The notes beneath the pieces were generated by a model. It was given only the letters and a program-made list of their open reading frames with translations. It was not told the origin of the DNA and ran no database searches. From Cherax quadricarinatus (Eukaryota > Arthropoda > Malacostraca > Decapoda > Parastacidae), in contig NC_091374.1 of assembly GCF_038502225.1 (NCBI RefSeq), forward strand, positions 5,563,696 through 5,627,695: DNA of 64,000 bases, given 5' to 3'. Of the stretch, positions 34,590 to 46,110 are shown one piece after another. The translations under genes were made by a program, and so were the position numbers. How positions within the stretch are numbered: position 1 is the stretch's first letter; each line of letters opens with the position of its first letter.

Positions 34590-35045
34590 CTGTAGTAACA
34601 ACACCAGGGAATAAAATGAGTCAGATCTATGCACGGAAATACGTTTAACTGCTGCAAAGGAGGAGTTTTAGGGGAATGTTTCATAAGTTTATTTCTACAA
34701 GGATTTTTTTGTGTGTTTATACATCAGAGGAATGTTGAAGATAAGCGTTCATTCAGACATCCTCAGAGATATTTTAAAACTGTTTGCATGAACACAAAAA
34801 AAAAAGCTCACCCATTTCTACTCTTTTTTTTTAGTGTGGTATTTTTGTATAGTTGCAGTCAGGCACTTTTTAAGTTATTTCCTTATCCCATAACTGTAAA
34901 AACATCTTTCAAAAGGAATTCCATTAGTCATGCATTGTTTTTGTAAAATTTTAAGAGTTCCCATTAGTCTAAATAATGATAATCTAACTTAGGTAATACA
35001 TTGGACGACATATCCACCCAACAGTAAGGAATTACCTCTTGTCCA

Positions 35046-35218
35046 TTATTATTATTATTATTATAAAGGGGGGAGCGCTAAACCCGGAGGATTATACAGC
35101 GCCTGGGGGGGGGGGGATGTGGAAGGCATTCAGGTTTAATTCGGGGAACTGGAGCACAGATCCAATTCCCTAAATCAAGAGCCCCTCACCAACATCAAGG
35201 AACCTTCCTTGAGGGGAA
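35046..35218 (-). mobile_element. S1 SINE-like element, full length (173 bp)
   Basis: It is flanked by a 10-bp target-site duplication (ctcttgtcca at 35036-35045 and 35219-35228). Head, middle, 3' motif and (aat)n tail are intact on the minus strand, with a G run in the middle. Confidence 0.9.
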
Positions 35219-35717
35219 CTCTTGTCCAATGGCGGTTCGCAGCGCCAGTAATACCTATACTATTGTACCGCATCAAATTTCTATTTTTAATCATTTTTAT
35301 CTTATTTCAACAAAAAAATATTCGCTTATAAATACATTGAAAACAATATACAACAGATTTTTCCTGTAATATATTTGTCAATTGCAAATTATTTTAGCGT
35401 AAGATTGATGAAGTCATAAGTTTGGCAGTGAGCATCTCGGGGGACTGCAGCTCTGCAGCTCCTATGGACGAGCCGCCACTAACTCTTGTCATGTAAGTGT
35501 GAAATGAAAGCATGTTAAACGTTTTGCACTCTGGCAGAAATGCTGATCTGTTTTGTGTGTACGATGAGCATATTAATTACTACTTACATTCAATATATAT
35601 TTAAGTTCCTGTATGTGTCTTAATAGGTTTTTTTTATTATTATATTATTTTTAACTAAGGAGACTTGGGGCAATGATCTCCAAAATCATTAACAAATATA
35701 TATCCTTAGCTGCGCAC

Positions 35718-35966
35718 CTGATTTAAGGAGGTGGCGGAAACGATACCGTAAGACGGCAGGAGAAACTTGCCCCTGATCACGTTGAGAGTAGCACCTTCTT
35801 CCAAGACGATGGAGTCCTTGGCTGCCATGATTCCCAAGATGTCACTGACGATGAGTTTGCTACCGTTGCGTACCACGAAGCTCCTTCGCTCGAGCCTCGA
35901 TGCTTTCAACTGCTGTAAGACGCTAGTTTTGTTGGGGTGATCCACGGTTACAGAGCCACCACTAAC
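35718..35966 (-). CDS. membrane protein, 83-residue exon
   Basis: The acceptor catatgttgcag precedes 35966 and the donor gtgcgc follows 35718, both phase 0. The residues start VSGGSVTVDHPNKTS and continue with short hydrophobic strand-like units (RRSFVVRNGSKLIVSDILGI, AKDSIVLEEGATLNVIRG). These alternating patterns fit a beta-solenoid. GTGCGC is a weaker donor than the others. Confidence 0.72.
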
Positions 35967-36124
35967 CTGCAACATATGTAAGGTTCATACAAACTGCAGT
36001 GGGGACACAAACTCGCAGTTCGCATGTACATTCATATAATATATATATAATTTAATGTGAATGTACACGCGTATAATATCTCAAATCGAGGGTGGAGTTA
36101 TGTGAGAGGGAACCAGTTACTCAC

Positions 36125-36565
36125 CTTCTCTCGCAGACGGACTTTGCTGGCAGAGATGGGAGAGACAATGGTGATGTTGAAGAGGGAACCAATGGAGACG
36201 TCTTGCCACGAGGCTCCGTCTCCTGAGAGCAGCAACCCGTCCAACTCCTCCACCGTGGAATTGACAAGTACCAGGTTCTGCAGTTGGCCTCCGTGAAGCC
36301 TACTGACTGTACTGTGAGAGATATTCATGGTGTCGATGTGCGCTACTGACACCACTTCCAGTTTGGAATGCCATGCGCTGACGGCGATGGTGCATGGGGG
36401 CTTGGAATCCCCACTAGTAATGGGGAGAATGTGGGGAAGAAAGGCAGAAGACCACTGCAACTGCAGTTCCGTGCCACAATTGAGAGACAGTATCCGCACG
36501 TCCCTTGCATTGCGTATGTTCAACACTCGGTATGGCTTGATACTGTCACCATGCACAACCACCGT
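36125..36565 (-). CDS. membrane protein, 147-residue exon
   Basis: The acceptor gcatttttcag precedes 36565 and the donor gtgagt follows 36125, phase 0 at both ends. The residues run from TVVVHGDSIKPYRVLNIRNA to ISASKVRLREK, with sequons (MNISHS, LVNSTVE, LFNITIV) and Cys residues in LNCGTEL and PPCTIAV. Repeats of the form NISHSTV/LVNSTVEEL match the strand-turn pattern of the two modules. Confidence 0.8.
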
Positions 36566-36916
36566 CTGAAAAATGCACACGTTCTCATGATAGTATTCTG
36601 AAGATGATTATTTTAGCTTCAGGCACACCCGCAGTGTGAGACAAGATTATTACATATGAGATATATTATGGGGATATTTATACAGAGCGGCTGTATTATT
36701 CTGTAAGTTACACAGAGATACCCACAGTGTGGGCTACAACTGTTCTGCGTTAGTTACATTGTAAGAATGAAAGGTAATCAAATATGATTCAATGAAATGG
36801 AGAGTAACACCAAATCCTCGGGTCAAGCTTCCCTCAAGAGTACCTTAAGAGTACCAAGGTATACAATGTATGCTACAAGGCTAACCCTTTACAAGGTTTG
36901 TCTCTCGGAAACTTAC

Positions 36917-37657
36917 CTCATTAACGTTGTTAAGGTCGCAGCTGAGGGTGGTGCTGCTGCTGGAACACAAGTCATTCAAAGACTCTATTTGCATGGGTAA
37001 GGAACTAGACAGCTTTTCGTCGTCCCGAAACTTGAGGTACGGAGAGGTGTAGTTGAGTGGAACACCCTTGATCGTCACGTTAGTAAGGGAGATCTTCTCT
37101 TTATCAGGAAGGACAATACACGGAGCGAAAGCCGACATAATAGTTACATTGTTCAACGCCAGGAATCCCATTGGCGTTGTCATGACAATGGCGTTCATCT
37201 CCAGGAAGTCTATGGTTACATTAGTGAAGGACACGGCACCGATGTCGATCGTCAGGCCTTGTGGCGCTACATGTAAGATGGTCGTGTTGATAACGGACAT
37301 TTCGCGAGCATGAAATGTCATCCCTTCAGTGGTAACGAAGCCCAAATGGCTCTCCAGAATGTACCAGCTGTCTTTGGCCACGATGTGACTCACACGCTGG
37401 ATAGAGGTATTGAGGATTGTCCCACGGTAGCCTTCCCATTCCAGAGCCTCTACTGACTTGATTGTCGAATTGATGGCCATGAAATCCCGTTGGTCGACAA
37501 GATTAATGGTGTTGACCTGAGTATCGACGAGGGTCAGGTCCTTGACGCCATAGGCTACAGTGTCCACTTTGGAGTTGTAAACTCTGAGCCAAGTTCGACA
37601 GTCTGGAGCCTCCTGTACCAGTTGCAGAGGCCGATGGAGGGAGAAGGCGATACGCAT
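36917..37657 (-). CDS. membrane protein, first beta-helix-like module (5' end unresolved)
   Basis: The donor gtaagt follows 36917. The module has DCRTWLRVYNSKVDTV, WEGYRGTILNTSIQRV and many strand-like units with sequons (INTTILHV, FTNVTIDF, LNNVTIMS, LTNVTIKG). It aligns by eye to the second module (DCQTWLEAT..., WTGYTGVFNNSQL...). The 5' border is uncertain. The frame is open back to an ATG at 37655-37657, but no signal peptide follows. A possible acceptor ctggtacag would start the exon at 37612. Upstream exons with a signal peptide are expected and were not found. Confidence 0.78.
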
Positions 37658-37684
37658 ATGTTGAGAAAGAAGACATTAATTATC

Positions 37685-37875
37685 AACATTTTTTTAACAC
37701 ATCGACAATTTCCTACCAAGGTAGCAGTTACTCAAAGAAGGAAATCTTTTAGCCATCACTCGTTCCATAGCCATCTTACTAGAAGTAAATGGACATCAGC
37801 GTTCAAATGACTCACCTAACCACATCTGCATTCGTTCAGAATGCAAACAATGTACTTCCCACCGCCAAAACTCGT
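37685..37875 (-). mobile_element. diverged RTE 3'-UTR copy
   Basis: The text caatttcctaccaaggtagc..., caccatcactcgttcc, caatgtacttcccaccgcca is a diverged version of the RTE 3' UTR at 38401-38620. It lies directly upstream of the first recognised membrane-protein exon. Confidence 0.6.
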
Positions 37876-37892
37876 GACCAGCTACTATATAA

Positions 37893-38227
37893 TTGATAAA
37901 TTAGACACATCTGCAACTCTTGGATATCTTTATTAAGGAAACGTTTCGCCACACAGTGGCTTCATCAGTCCATACACAGGAGAAGCTTGAAGAACAGGAG
38001 GAGAATGAGGTAATCAGTCCCTCAACCTTGAGTCGATGTGTTCAGTCCATCAATCTTGAGTAGAATACTCAAGATTGATGGACTGACCACATCGACTCAA
38101 GGTTGAGGGACTGATTACCTCATTCTCCTCCTGTTCTTCAAGCTTCTCCTATGTATGGACTGATGAAGCCACTGTGTGGCGAAACGTTTCCTTAATAAAG
38201 ATACCCAAGAGTTGCACATGTGTCTAA
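37893..38227. repeat. large fold-back (inverted repeat) element, 335 bp
   Basis: The arms are nearly perfect inverted copies about 160 bp long. The left arm runs from gataaattagacacatctgc through atctttattaaggaaacgtt and ccacacagtggcttcatcag to tccatcaatcttgagta; the right arm mirrors it to acatgtgtctaatttatc. The centre is the short gaatac. Each outer arm holds AATAAA reading outward. There is no ORF. Confidence 0.93.
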
Positions 38228-38313
38228 TTTATCAACGTGTCGGTTCTGTGAACCATTCATCTACAATACTATCTAATTGTTGAATATAACACACTAGGTG
38301 ATTAGCTGCAGTA

Positions 38314-38314
<1 letters not shown>

Positions 38315-38400
<86 letters not shown>
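38315..38400. repeat. (AT)n microsatellite
   Basis: About 85 bp of pure AT, adjoining the 3' end of the minus-strand RTE copy, so it may be the element's altered tail. Confidence 0.97.
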
Positions 38401-38402
<2 letters not shown>

Positions 38403-38620
38403 AAGGCAGGGTGGCCCGAAAAAGAAAAACTTTCACCATCATTCACTCCATCACTGTCTTGCCAGAAGGGTGCTTTACACTACAGTTTTTAAACTGCAAC
38501 ATTAACACCCCTCCTTCAGAGTGCAGGCACTGTACTTCCCATCTCCAGGACTCAAGTCCGGCCTGCCGGTTTCCCTGAATCCCTTCATAAATGTTACTTT
38601 GCTCACACTCCAACAGCACG

Positions 38621-41119
38621 TCAAGTATTAAAAACCATTTGTCTCCATTCACTCCTATCAAACACGCTCACGCATGCCTGCTGGAAGTCCAAGCCCCTCG
38701 CACACAAAACCTCCTTTACCCCCTCCCTCCAACCCTTCCTAGGCCGACCCCTACCCCGCCTTCCTTCCACTACAGACTGATACACTCTTGAAGTCATTCT
38801 GTTTCGCTCCATTCTCTCTACATGTCCGAACCACCTCAACAACCCTTCCTCAGCCCTCTGGACAACAGTTTTGGTAATCCCGCACCTCCTCCTAACTTCC
38901 AAACTACGAATTCTCTGCATTATATTCACACCACACATTGCCCTCAGACATGACATCTCCACTGCCTCCAGCCTTCTCCTCGCTGCAACATTCATCACCC
39001 ACGTTTCACACCCATATAAGAGCGTTGGTAAAACTATACTCTCATACATTCCCCTCTTTGCCTCCAAGGACAAAGTTCTTTGTTTCCACAGACTCCTAAG
39101 TGCACCACTCACTCTTTTTCCCTCATCAATTCTATGATTCACCTCATCTTTCATAGACCCATCCGCTGACACGTCCACTCCCAAATATCTGAATACGTTC
39201 ACCTCCTCCATACTCTCTCCCTCCAATCTGATATTCAATCTTTCATCACCTAATCTTTTTGTTATCCTCATAACCTTACTCTTTCCTGTATTCACCTTTA
39301 ATTTTCTTCTTTTGCACACCCTACCAAATTCATCCACCAATCTCTGCAACTTCTCTTCAGAATCTCCCAAGAGCACAGTGTCATCAGCAAAGAGCAGCTG
39401 TGACAACTCCCACTTTGTGTGTGATTCTTTATCTTTTAACTCCACGCCTCTTGCCAAAACCCTCGCATTTACTTCTTTTACAACCCCATCTATAAATATA
39501 TTAAACAACCACGGTGACATCACACATCCTTGTCTAAGGCCTACTTTTACTGGGAAAAAATTTCCCTCTTTCCTACATACTCTAACTTGAGCCTCACTAT
39601 CCTCGTAAAAACTCTTCACTGCTTTCAGTAACCTACCTCCTACACCATACACTTGCAACATCTGCCACATTGCCCCCCTATCCACCCTGTCATACGCCTT
39701 TTCCAAATCCATAAATGCCACAAAGACCTCTTTAGCCTTATCTAAATACTGTTCACTTATATGTTTCACTGTAAACACCTGGTCCACACACCCCCTACCT
39801 TTCCTAAAGCCTCCTTGTTCATCTGCTATCCTATTCTCCGTCTTACTCTTAATTCTTTCAATTATAACTCTACCATACACTTTACCAGGTACACTCAACA
39901 GACTTATCCCCCTATAATTTTTGCACTCTCTTTTATCCCCTTTGCCTTTATACAAAGGAACTATGCATGCTCTCTGCCAATCCCTAGGTACCTTACCCTC
40001 TTCCATACATTTATTAAATAATTGCACCAACCACTCCAAAACTATATCCCCACCTGCTTTTAACATTTCTATCTTTATCCCATCAATCCCGGCTGCCTTA
40101 CCCCCTTTCATTTTACCTACTGCCTCACGAACTTCCCCCACACTCACAACTGGCTCTTCCTCACTCCTACAAGATGTTATTCCTCCTTGCCCTATACACG
40201 AAATCACAGCTTCCCTATCTTCATCAACATTTAACAATTCCTCAAAATATTCCTTCCATCTTCCCAATACCTCTAACTCTCCATTTAATAACTCTCCTCT
40301 CCTATTTTTAACTGACAAATCCATTTGTTCTCTAGGCTTTCTTAACTTGTTAATCTCACTCCAAAACTTTTTCTTATTTTCAACAAAATTTGTTGATAAC
40401 ATCTCACCCACTCTCTCATTTGCTCTCTTTTTACATTGCTTCACCACTCTCTTAACTTCTCTCTTTTTCTCCATATACTCTTCCCTCCTTGCATCACTTC
40501 TACTTTGTAAAAACTTCTCATATGCTAACTTTTTCTCCCTTACTACTCTCTTTACATCATCATTCCACCAATCGCTCCTCTTCCCTCCTGCACCCACTTT
40601 CCTGTAACCACAAACTTCTGCTGAACACTCTAACACTACATTTTTAAACCTACCCCATACCTCTTCGACCCCATTGCCTATGCTCTCATTAGCCCATCTA
40701 TCCTCCAATAGCTGTTTATATCTTACCCTAACTGCCTCCTCTTTTAGTTTATAAACCTTCACCTCTCTCTTCCCTGATGCTTCTATTCTCCTTGTATCCC
40801 ATCTACCTTTTACTCTCAGTATAGCTACAACTAGAAAGTGATCTGATATATCTGTGGCCCCTCTATAAACATGTACATCCTGAAGTCTACTCAACAGTCT
40901 TTTATCTACCAATACATAATCCAACAAACTACTGTCATTTCGCCCTACATCATATCGTGTATACTTATTTATCCTCTTTTTCTTAAAATATGTATTACCT
41001 ATAACTAAACCCCTTTCTATACAAAGTTCAATCAAAGGGCTCCCATTATCATTTACACCTGGCACCCCAAACTTACCTACCACACCCTCTCTAAAAGTTT
41101 CTCCTACTTTAGCATTCAA
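38621..41119 (-). pseudogene. RTE ORF: endonuclease C-terminus and reverse transcriptase
   Basis: 832 open codons. The end of the AP-endonuclease domain comes first (LIGNTYFKKKRINKYTR-type block with LDYVLVDKRL and SDHFLVVAIL), then RT with GKAAGIDGIKIEML, LYKGKGDKRECKNYRGISLL, EQGGFRKGRGCVDQ, FMDLEKAYDRVDR, GLRQGCVMSPWLF and the catalytic FADDTVLLGD, then the RTE-style C-terminus (LLYGCETWVMN, GLLRWFGHVERM, GRRGRGRPRKGW, FDRSEWRQMVFNT). The upstream endonuclease piece (41537-41109) is one frame away: an extra base in a run of five G turns VVGDLNAKVG into VVGGLEC. That single base and the N gap are the only lesions seen. Confidence 0.88.
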
Positions 41120-41400
41120 GTCCCCCTACCACAATTACTCTCTCACTTGGTTCAAAGGCTCCTATACATTCACTTAACATCTCCCAAAATCTCTCTCTCT
41201 CCTCTGCATTCCTCTCTTCTCCAGGTGCATACACGCTTATTATGACCCACTTCTCGCATCCAACCTTTACTTTAATCCACATAATTCTTGAATTTACACA
41301 TTCATATTCTCTTTTCTCCTTCCATAACTGATCATTTAACATTACTGCTACCCCTTCCTTTGCTCTAACTCTCTCAGATACTCCAGATTTAATCCCATTT

Positions 41401-41500
41401 NNNNNNNNNNNNNNNNNNNNNNNNNNNNNNNNNNNNNNNNNNNNNNNNNNNNNNNNNNNNNNNNNNNNNNNNNNNNNNNNNNNNNNNNNNNNNNNNNNNN
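41401..41500. other. assembly gap of 100 N
   Basis: A run of exactly 100 N, a conventional placeholder of unknown true length, inside the RTE endonuclease region. Confidence 1.
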
Positions 41501-41540
41501 AATTACGTTCTACTACTGCTACTACCAGCCTTACCACATT

Positions 41541-42928
41541 ATTGACTAACGGTAAAGAGATCCCAGGAAGGGGTCATAGATTGAATCAAGAATTTCTTCA
41601 CCAGAAATAATCCTTGCACTTCTCTTGAAGGGAGACTATTGGCAAATCTGGTGTAGACTCTGAATAGTTCATTACCTTTGTAACTTGTACTGATATCAAA
41701 ACTTTGGGGCCCAGTCCCTGGACCCATTATGTACCTCTGTAATCTTCTTGACTACCTCCCACAGGATGGGTATGGAGTGCATAATGAAGATATTACACTA
41801 ACTCTTGAAGTGATACCTGGAGTACACCTGGATTTATTCGAGGGATTATAGACAAAGTTTGTGAAAAACAAATGTCAAAATACATTTGATACAGGTATAT
41901 TTCCTCTTAAAAACTTTACTCCAAAACTGTTGTAAAACCCTATCCCAAAAGTATATTTTTTTAGAAGTGCGTTCATTCTCGACTTATCTCCCAAAATAAA
42001 GTTTTGCATGGGAAATAAATGTTAGGGTATACATAGCATGCTTGTATTACACACACTATGCGTGAGTTCACATTCAGACCACAACAGAAGAGTCGGGGCC
42101 AGGAGCTGAGTTTCGACCCCTGCAACCACAATTAGGTGAGTACAAGACCATAATATACTCTAGCAGTAAAACTGAGAGCAACTTACATTCTGGGAGGACT
42201 GAACTGTGCTGTATTGTATTTCTTAACCTCGCTGAGAGGAAGAACTCGCCAACAGCTGCTCATAAGAAAGATTACATGTTCCTAATCTCACTTCTTTGTT
42301 TTGACAGAACTCTGCATACAGTATAGCCAACACAACACTGTTATCATAATAGCCAATCACTGTAGGGTAGCATTTTCCTATCAACTTTGTCACGGGATCT
42401 GTGATTGGATGCATGAATGTAAACATTAGAACCAACCAATGGGAGCTCAGTAGCCAGTGGTAAGCTCCTCCCCACCCGATGACGTACGTCATTTGCCGCG
42501 CGGTTTCAACTCGTTTTTGATCTAGCGATTTTTCTTAATTCATTTTCTTAAATGTTGCAGCCATTTCGCACCTGAAATTTATAAAAAAAAAAACAGTGTA
42601 CACACTATATACCTACAAACTGGTTTGATCCAAGGAAAGAAAGGTTAATTCCATTTCCTTGGCTCAAGAGTCCTTTATCTACACATCCTTTTGCTCCTGA
42701 ATTTACTTCTTCAAATCATTCTTTCTAACCACAATTCAGTCACATTTTTTTACAGTCTTATGGGCCAAGAGCTGCTATCTTAGCTCATTTTGGAGCCTCA
42801 GTCCTAAGGTATATTACCACCCCCCAAGGATGTGACCCACAATAAGACTAGCACCCAGGTACCAAGTGATTGACAGGTGAACAGGGGCAGCAGGTGTAAG
42901 GAAACATACCCAACATTTCCACCCGGAT
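41541..42928. other. repeat-derived, no gene recognised
   Basis: It contains a LINE-like 3' piece (41550-41830, with ggggcccagtccctggaccc), the recurrent gagctgagtttcgacccctg motif (about 42105), a weak S1 fragment (42610-42670), and SINE-like text with a tRNA-type tail (42870-42945) that hosts the S1 insertion at 42945. The ORF at 42223-42492 has no recognisable domain. Confidence 0.45.
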
Positions 42929-42944
42929 GGGGATCAGACCATGA

Positions 42945-43102
42945 TTATAATTATAATCATGGGGGAGCGCTAAACCCGTAGGATTATACAGCGCATGCGG
43001 AGGGGGGATGGAAGGTATTCAGGCTTAATTCAGAGAACTGGAGCACAGATCCAATTCCCTAGATCAAGAGCCCCTCACCAGCATCAAGGAACCTTCCTTA
43101 GA
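42945..43102 (-). mobile_element. S1 SINE-like element, full length
   Basis: It is flanked by a 16-bp target-site duplication with one mismatch (ggggatcagaccatga at 42929-42944; ggggatcaaaccatga at 43103-43118). Head, middle and 3' motif are intact; the tail is attataattataat rather than pure (aat)n. It is inserted in an older tRNA-derived SINE. Confidence 0.9.
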
Positions 43103-44803
43103 GGGGATCAAACCATGAACACTCAGTGTGAGAGCTGAGTGTGCTACCATCTGAGCCACAGGACACTTAACATGCCTATTCCTTTACAATTCTTACATAC
43201 TATTATGCCCTCTGTACTTCTGTATTGTATATATGCCATACAGTAGTGATAATTTATGAAAAATTATATTCACAAGAAAGCTCTTAACTTAGATGGGTCA
43301 CATAGCATTCATAAGAAGGCTCTAAACTCAGATGGGTCATATAGCATTCACAAAAAAGCTCAAAAATCATATGGGTCACATAGCATTATGTAAAAAATTA
43401 TACTTAGGATAATTGAAGGAAAATCATAAAATAAATCACTTTGAATAGTTATTCACTTTTAATGGTCAACACACGGACAGCTCAGTCAGGTACAGGGCTA
43501 AAGCTTTAAGGGAAAAATGCTTTTTTTTTGTTTATATTACACTATCATTTATTACATTAGGGTTTAAAGTTACAAAAAGGTCAAAAGGCTTAATATTAAC
43601 TAGATAAGGATATATTTACAACAGCCATTTTTATGTCTATCATTTAAATACAGTCACTAAAGTGATAGGTTCATTTTAAAACAAGGGCTGAATGAATGCT
43701 AATTTTAAAGATTTGAATGATTGACAATGAATCTTTTAAGTCTATGACAAAAGATACTCTCATGCCCATTAGTGAATAAAAAAAATACCAGGTAGGCAGA
43801 CGTCTTTGGAACACAGTGAGGCGCGAATATAATTCACTATAAACTTTTGGGTTTAACCTTTAAAGACATTTAATTAATAAAAATGTATTCTAACATTAAC
43901 ACATACTTTTGACAAATTTAATTTGTCATTGGCATGTAAATTCTCTACTTTTGATTTAAATAGCAAAGCAACAATTTTATATCACTTAAAAGAATTATCA
44001 TTTTCAATTTTAATCTATTTCTATATATCCAATACCAAACTTTTGTACAATATAAATATTAGATATCTCGGTTAAAAGCTACATGGACAGAGTGTCAAGA
44101 TTATCTTCATAACAATGTATAAGTAGATAACATATTTACTTTTTATCCATGCTGAACTTAAATATAAGATAGTCAGCATTACCAACTACATACATATGAT
44201 GCTCTTTAATAATTCAAACTTTAAATAACACCAAAGTCAGATCTTAAAATTGAGTTTTATACCATAAAATATATGTAAAGGAAAAATGTTTAGAATTTTC
44301 TCAATTTCATATATGAACATTTTCTTGAGTAACTATTAAATTAAATATTAGGAAAATATTTTCAGTACTGGGGAAAGGTTTATACATTACATAAAGCAGG
44401 GGAAAATCACTGAAATTTATATTTTAATAACACAAACAATGCCTTGCATTTCTGAAAGAAGCTTCATGCAGATTAAGCCTTAAACTAAAATGTGAAACAT
44501 TTATCACACAGTTTTATACTAGTTAGGACAGGGTGAAATCACCCTTGATGCTTTACACACAACTTAGCTATCGTGCCTAGAAATCAATTAATGCGTAACT
44601 GATAAAAAAAACTGAACTTGTTATAGTAATTTACCTTAGTGTAGTGGTATAAACAATTTGCAAAAAGCATCAATTATACATGAGTTACATTCATTACCTT
44701 TCAAGAAAATAATGGCTTGTACTTAAGACTAATTCACTGTAAAACTAAATTTTTTGCAATACATACTAATAAAAATGCTGCCAAAAATCATGTGCATACA
44801 CTG

Positions 44804-44950
44804 TTTAGCAAGTGTACACTTTTTAACAAGTGTACACTTTTTAGCAAGTGTATACTTTTTAGCAGGTGTACACTTTTTAGCAGGTGTACACTTTTTAGCA
44901 AGTGTACACTTTTTTACAAGTGAACACTTCTTAGAATGTGTACACTTTTT
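44804..44950. repeat. 18-bp minisatellite
   Basis: About eight units of agcaagtgtacacttttt with few changes. It gives Cys-rich ORFs on both strands (such as KCTL repeats), which are repeat artefacts. Confidence 0.92.
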
Positions 44951-45584
44951 CATAATCTGAAATTGTCATGTATAAGTACAATATTTTGTATGAATGGGCT
45001 GAAATAATCTCGTACAATCCATCCACCACTGCTAATTTATGTTTCACATCGCAATGATTCAACAAAAAATACCAATGGTTTGTTTACAATAATTAGAATT
45101 TTTTTTTTGCCTTAAAATTGAAGGAGCCCTGCAACAATATTCACACTAATAGTATCACCAGTGCATAGCAACACAATATAGCTGCATATATTTAGGATGA
45201 ACTTGCTTCAGTACCCATTTTTTGATGGATACAGAAACTAATATGAGAACATATTTTTTTTTCAACACGATGGCTGTCTCCCAACCAAGGCAGGGTGACA
45301 CGTATATATATGTGTATACATTACATATATGTAATGTTTATTGCCCTTGTAGTCCTAAGTTAGGCTAAAGCTGGCCCAAAATGCTCTGCATAACCATAGA
45401 CTTTCTACATGCATTTAAAGTGTCACCCATTTCTGTATAAACGATATATCATGTGGAAATAAACTTTGAATTTTAAAGTTTTGATATTAAAACTGTACTG
45501 TATTACAGAATTAAATTAAATGGATTAAACAAGTGCAAAATACATGAACACAAACAAAAATATCGTATTTGTATTCCTTCAATG

Positions 45585-45745
45585 AACTGGCCACATCCCA
45601 CCAAGGCAGGGTGACCTAAAAAGAAAAATGAAAGTTTTTCTTTTATACAGGAGAAGGGGTTACTAGCCCCTTGCTCCCAGCAATTTAGTCACCTCTTATG
45701 ACAAGTATGGCTTATGGAGGAAGGATTCTTTTCCACTAACATGGA
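45585..45745 (-). mobile_element. S3 element, 3' part
   Basis: Minus-strand S3 text from ccatgttagtggaaaagaat through agcaaggggctagtaacccc to gggtggccaggt-type tail (here caccctgccttggtgggat). It is 5' truncated. Confidence 0.78.
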
Positions 45746-45954
45746 TTCAAAATGAATGGTGTGAAATTTATGTATGTATATGGTGTATTGCTGAATTGTT
45801 TTCTTGACAAAACATGTCATTGAAAGTAAGTAATAAGTCAAGTGAATAACTTGAGAATGTTAAAGAGTTCAATGACACTTGCAACTGAATTTTTAAATAA
45901 CATACAAGCTTAATTATTAATGTACATCTGTGGTATTCAGTACCAACAAGATGA

Positions 45955-46110
45955 AGAATAAGACACGTGCAACATCTGGGTATCTTTATTTGTAGACATT
46001 TCATCATCCAGTGGCTTTATCAACATACATGGACAATAATTTCCTATAGTGTCCAAGTATGTACTGATAAAGCCACTGGATGGCAAGACACCTACACGTG
46101 TCTTATTCTT
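45955..46110. repeat. fold-back repeat, short copy
   Basis: The arms aagaataagacacgtgcaac, then cagtggctttatcaacatac, and the mirrored gataaagccactggatggca, then acacgtgtcttattctt, form an inverted repeat of ~60 bp arms, related to 37893-38227. Confidence 0.8.

Larger units (their letters stand above)
38401..41540 (-). mobile_element. nearly intact RTE-type LINE with assembly gap
   Basis: The element reads on the minus strand from a fragment of its endonuclease near 41540 to a 3' UTR ending at the RTE tail motif (ccaaggcagggtggcccgaa at 38401). 100 N at 41401-41500 replace part of the endonuclease. The true 5' end is not recognisable to the right of the gap. Coding sequence is open from the frame shift at about 41110 to the stop near 38621. 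Confidence 0.88.

Noticed and set aside
42223..42492. 89-residue minus-strand ORF with hydrophobic stretches
   Set aside because: It has no recognisable domain, no flanking exon in phase, and lies in repeat-derived sequence; I could not support it as a gene.
44717..44960. Cys-rich repeat ORFs (KCTL/FSKCT type) suggesting a small toxin-like or metal-binding peptide
   Set aside because: They are produced on both strands by the 18-bp minisatellite, with no start context, signal peptide or splice support.
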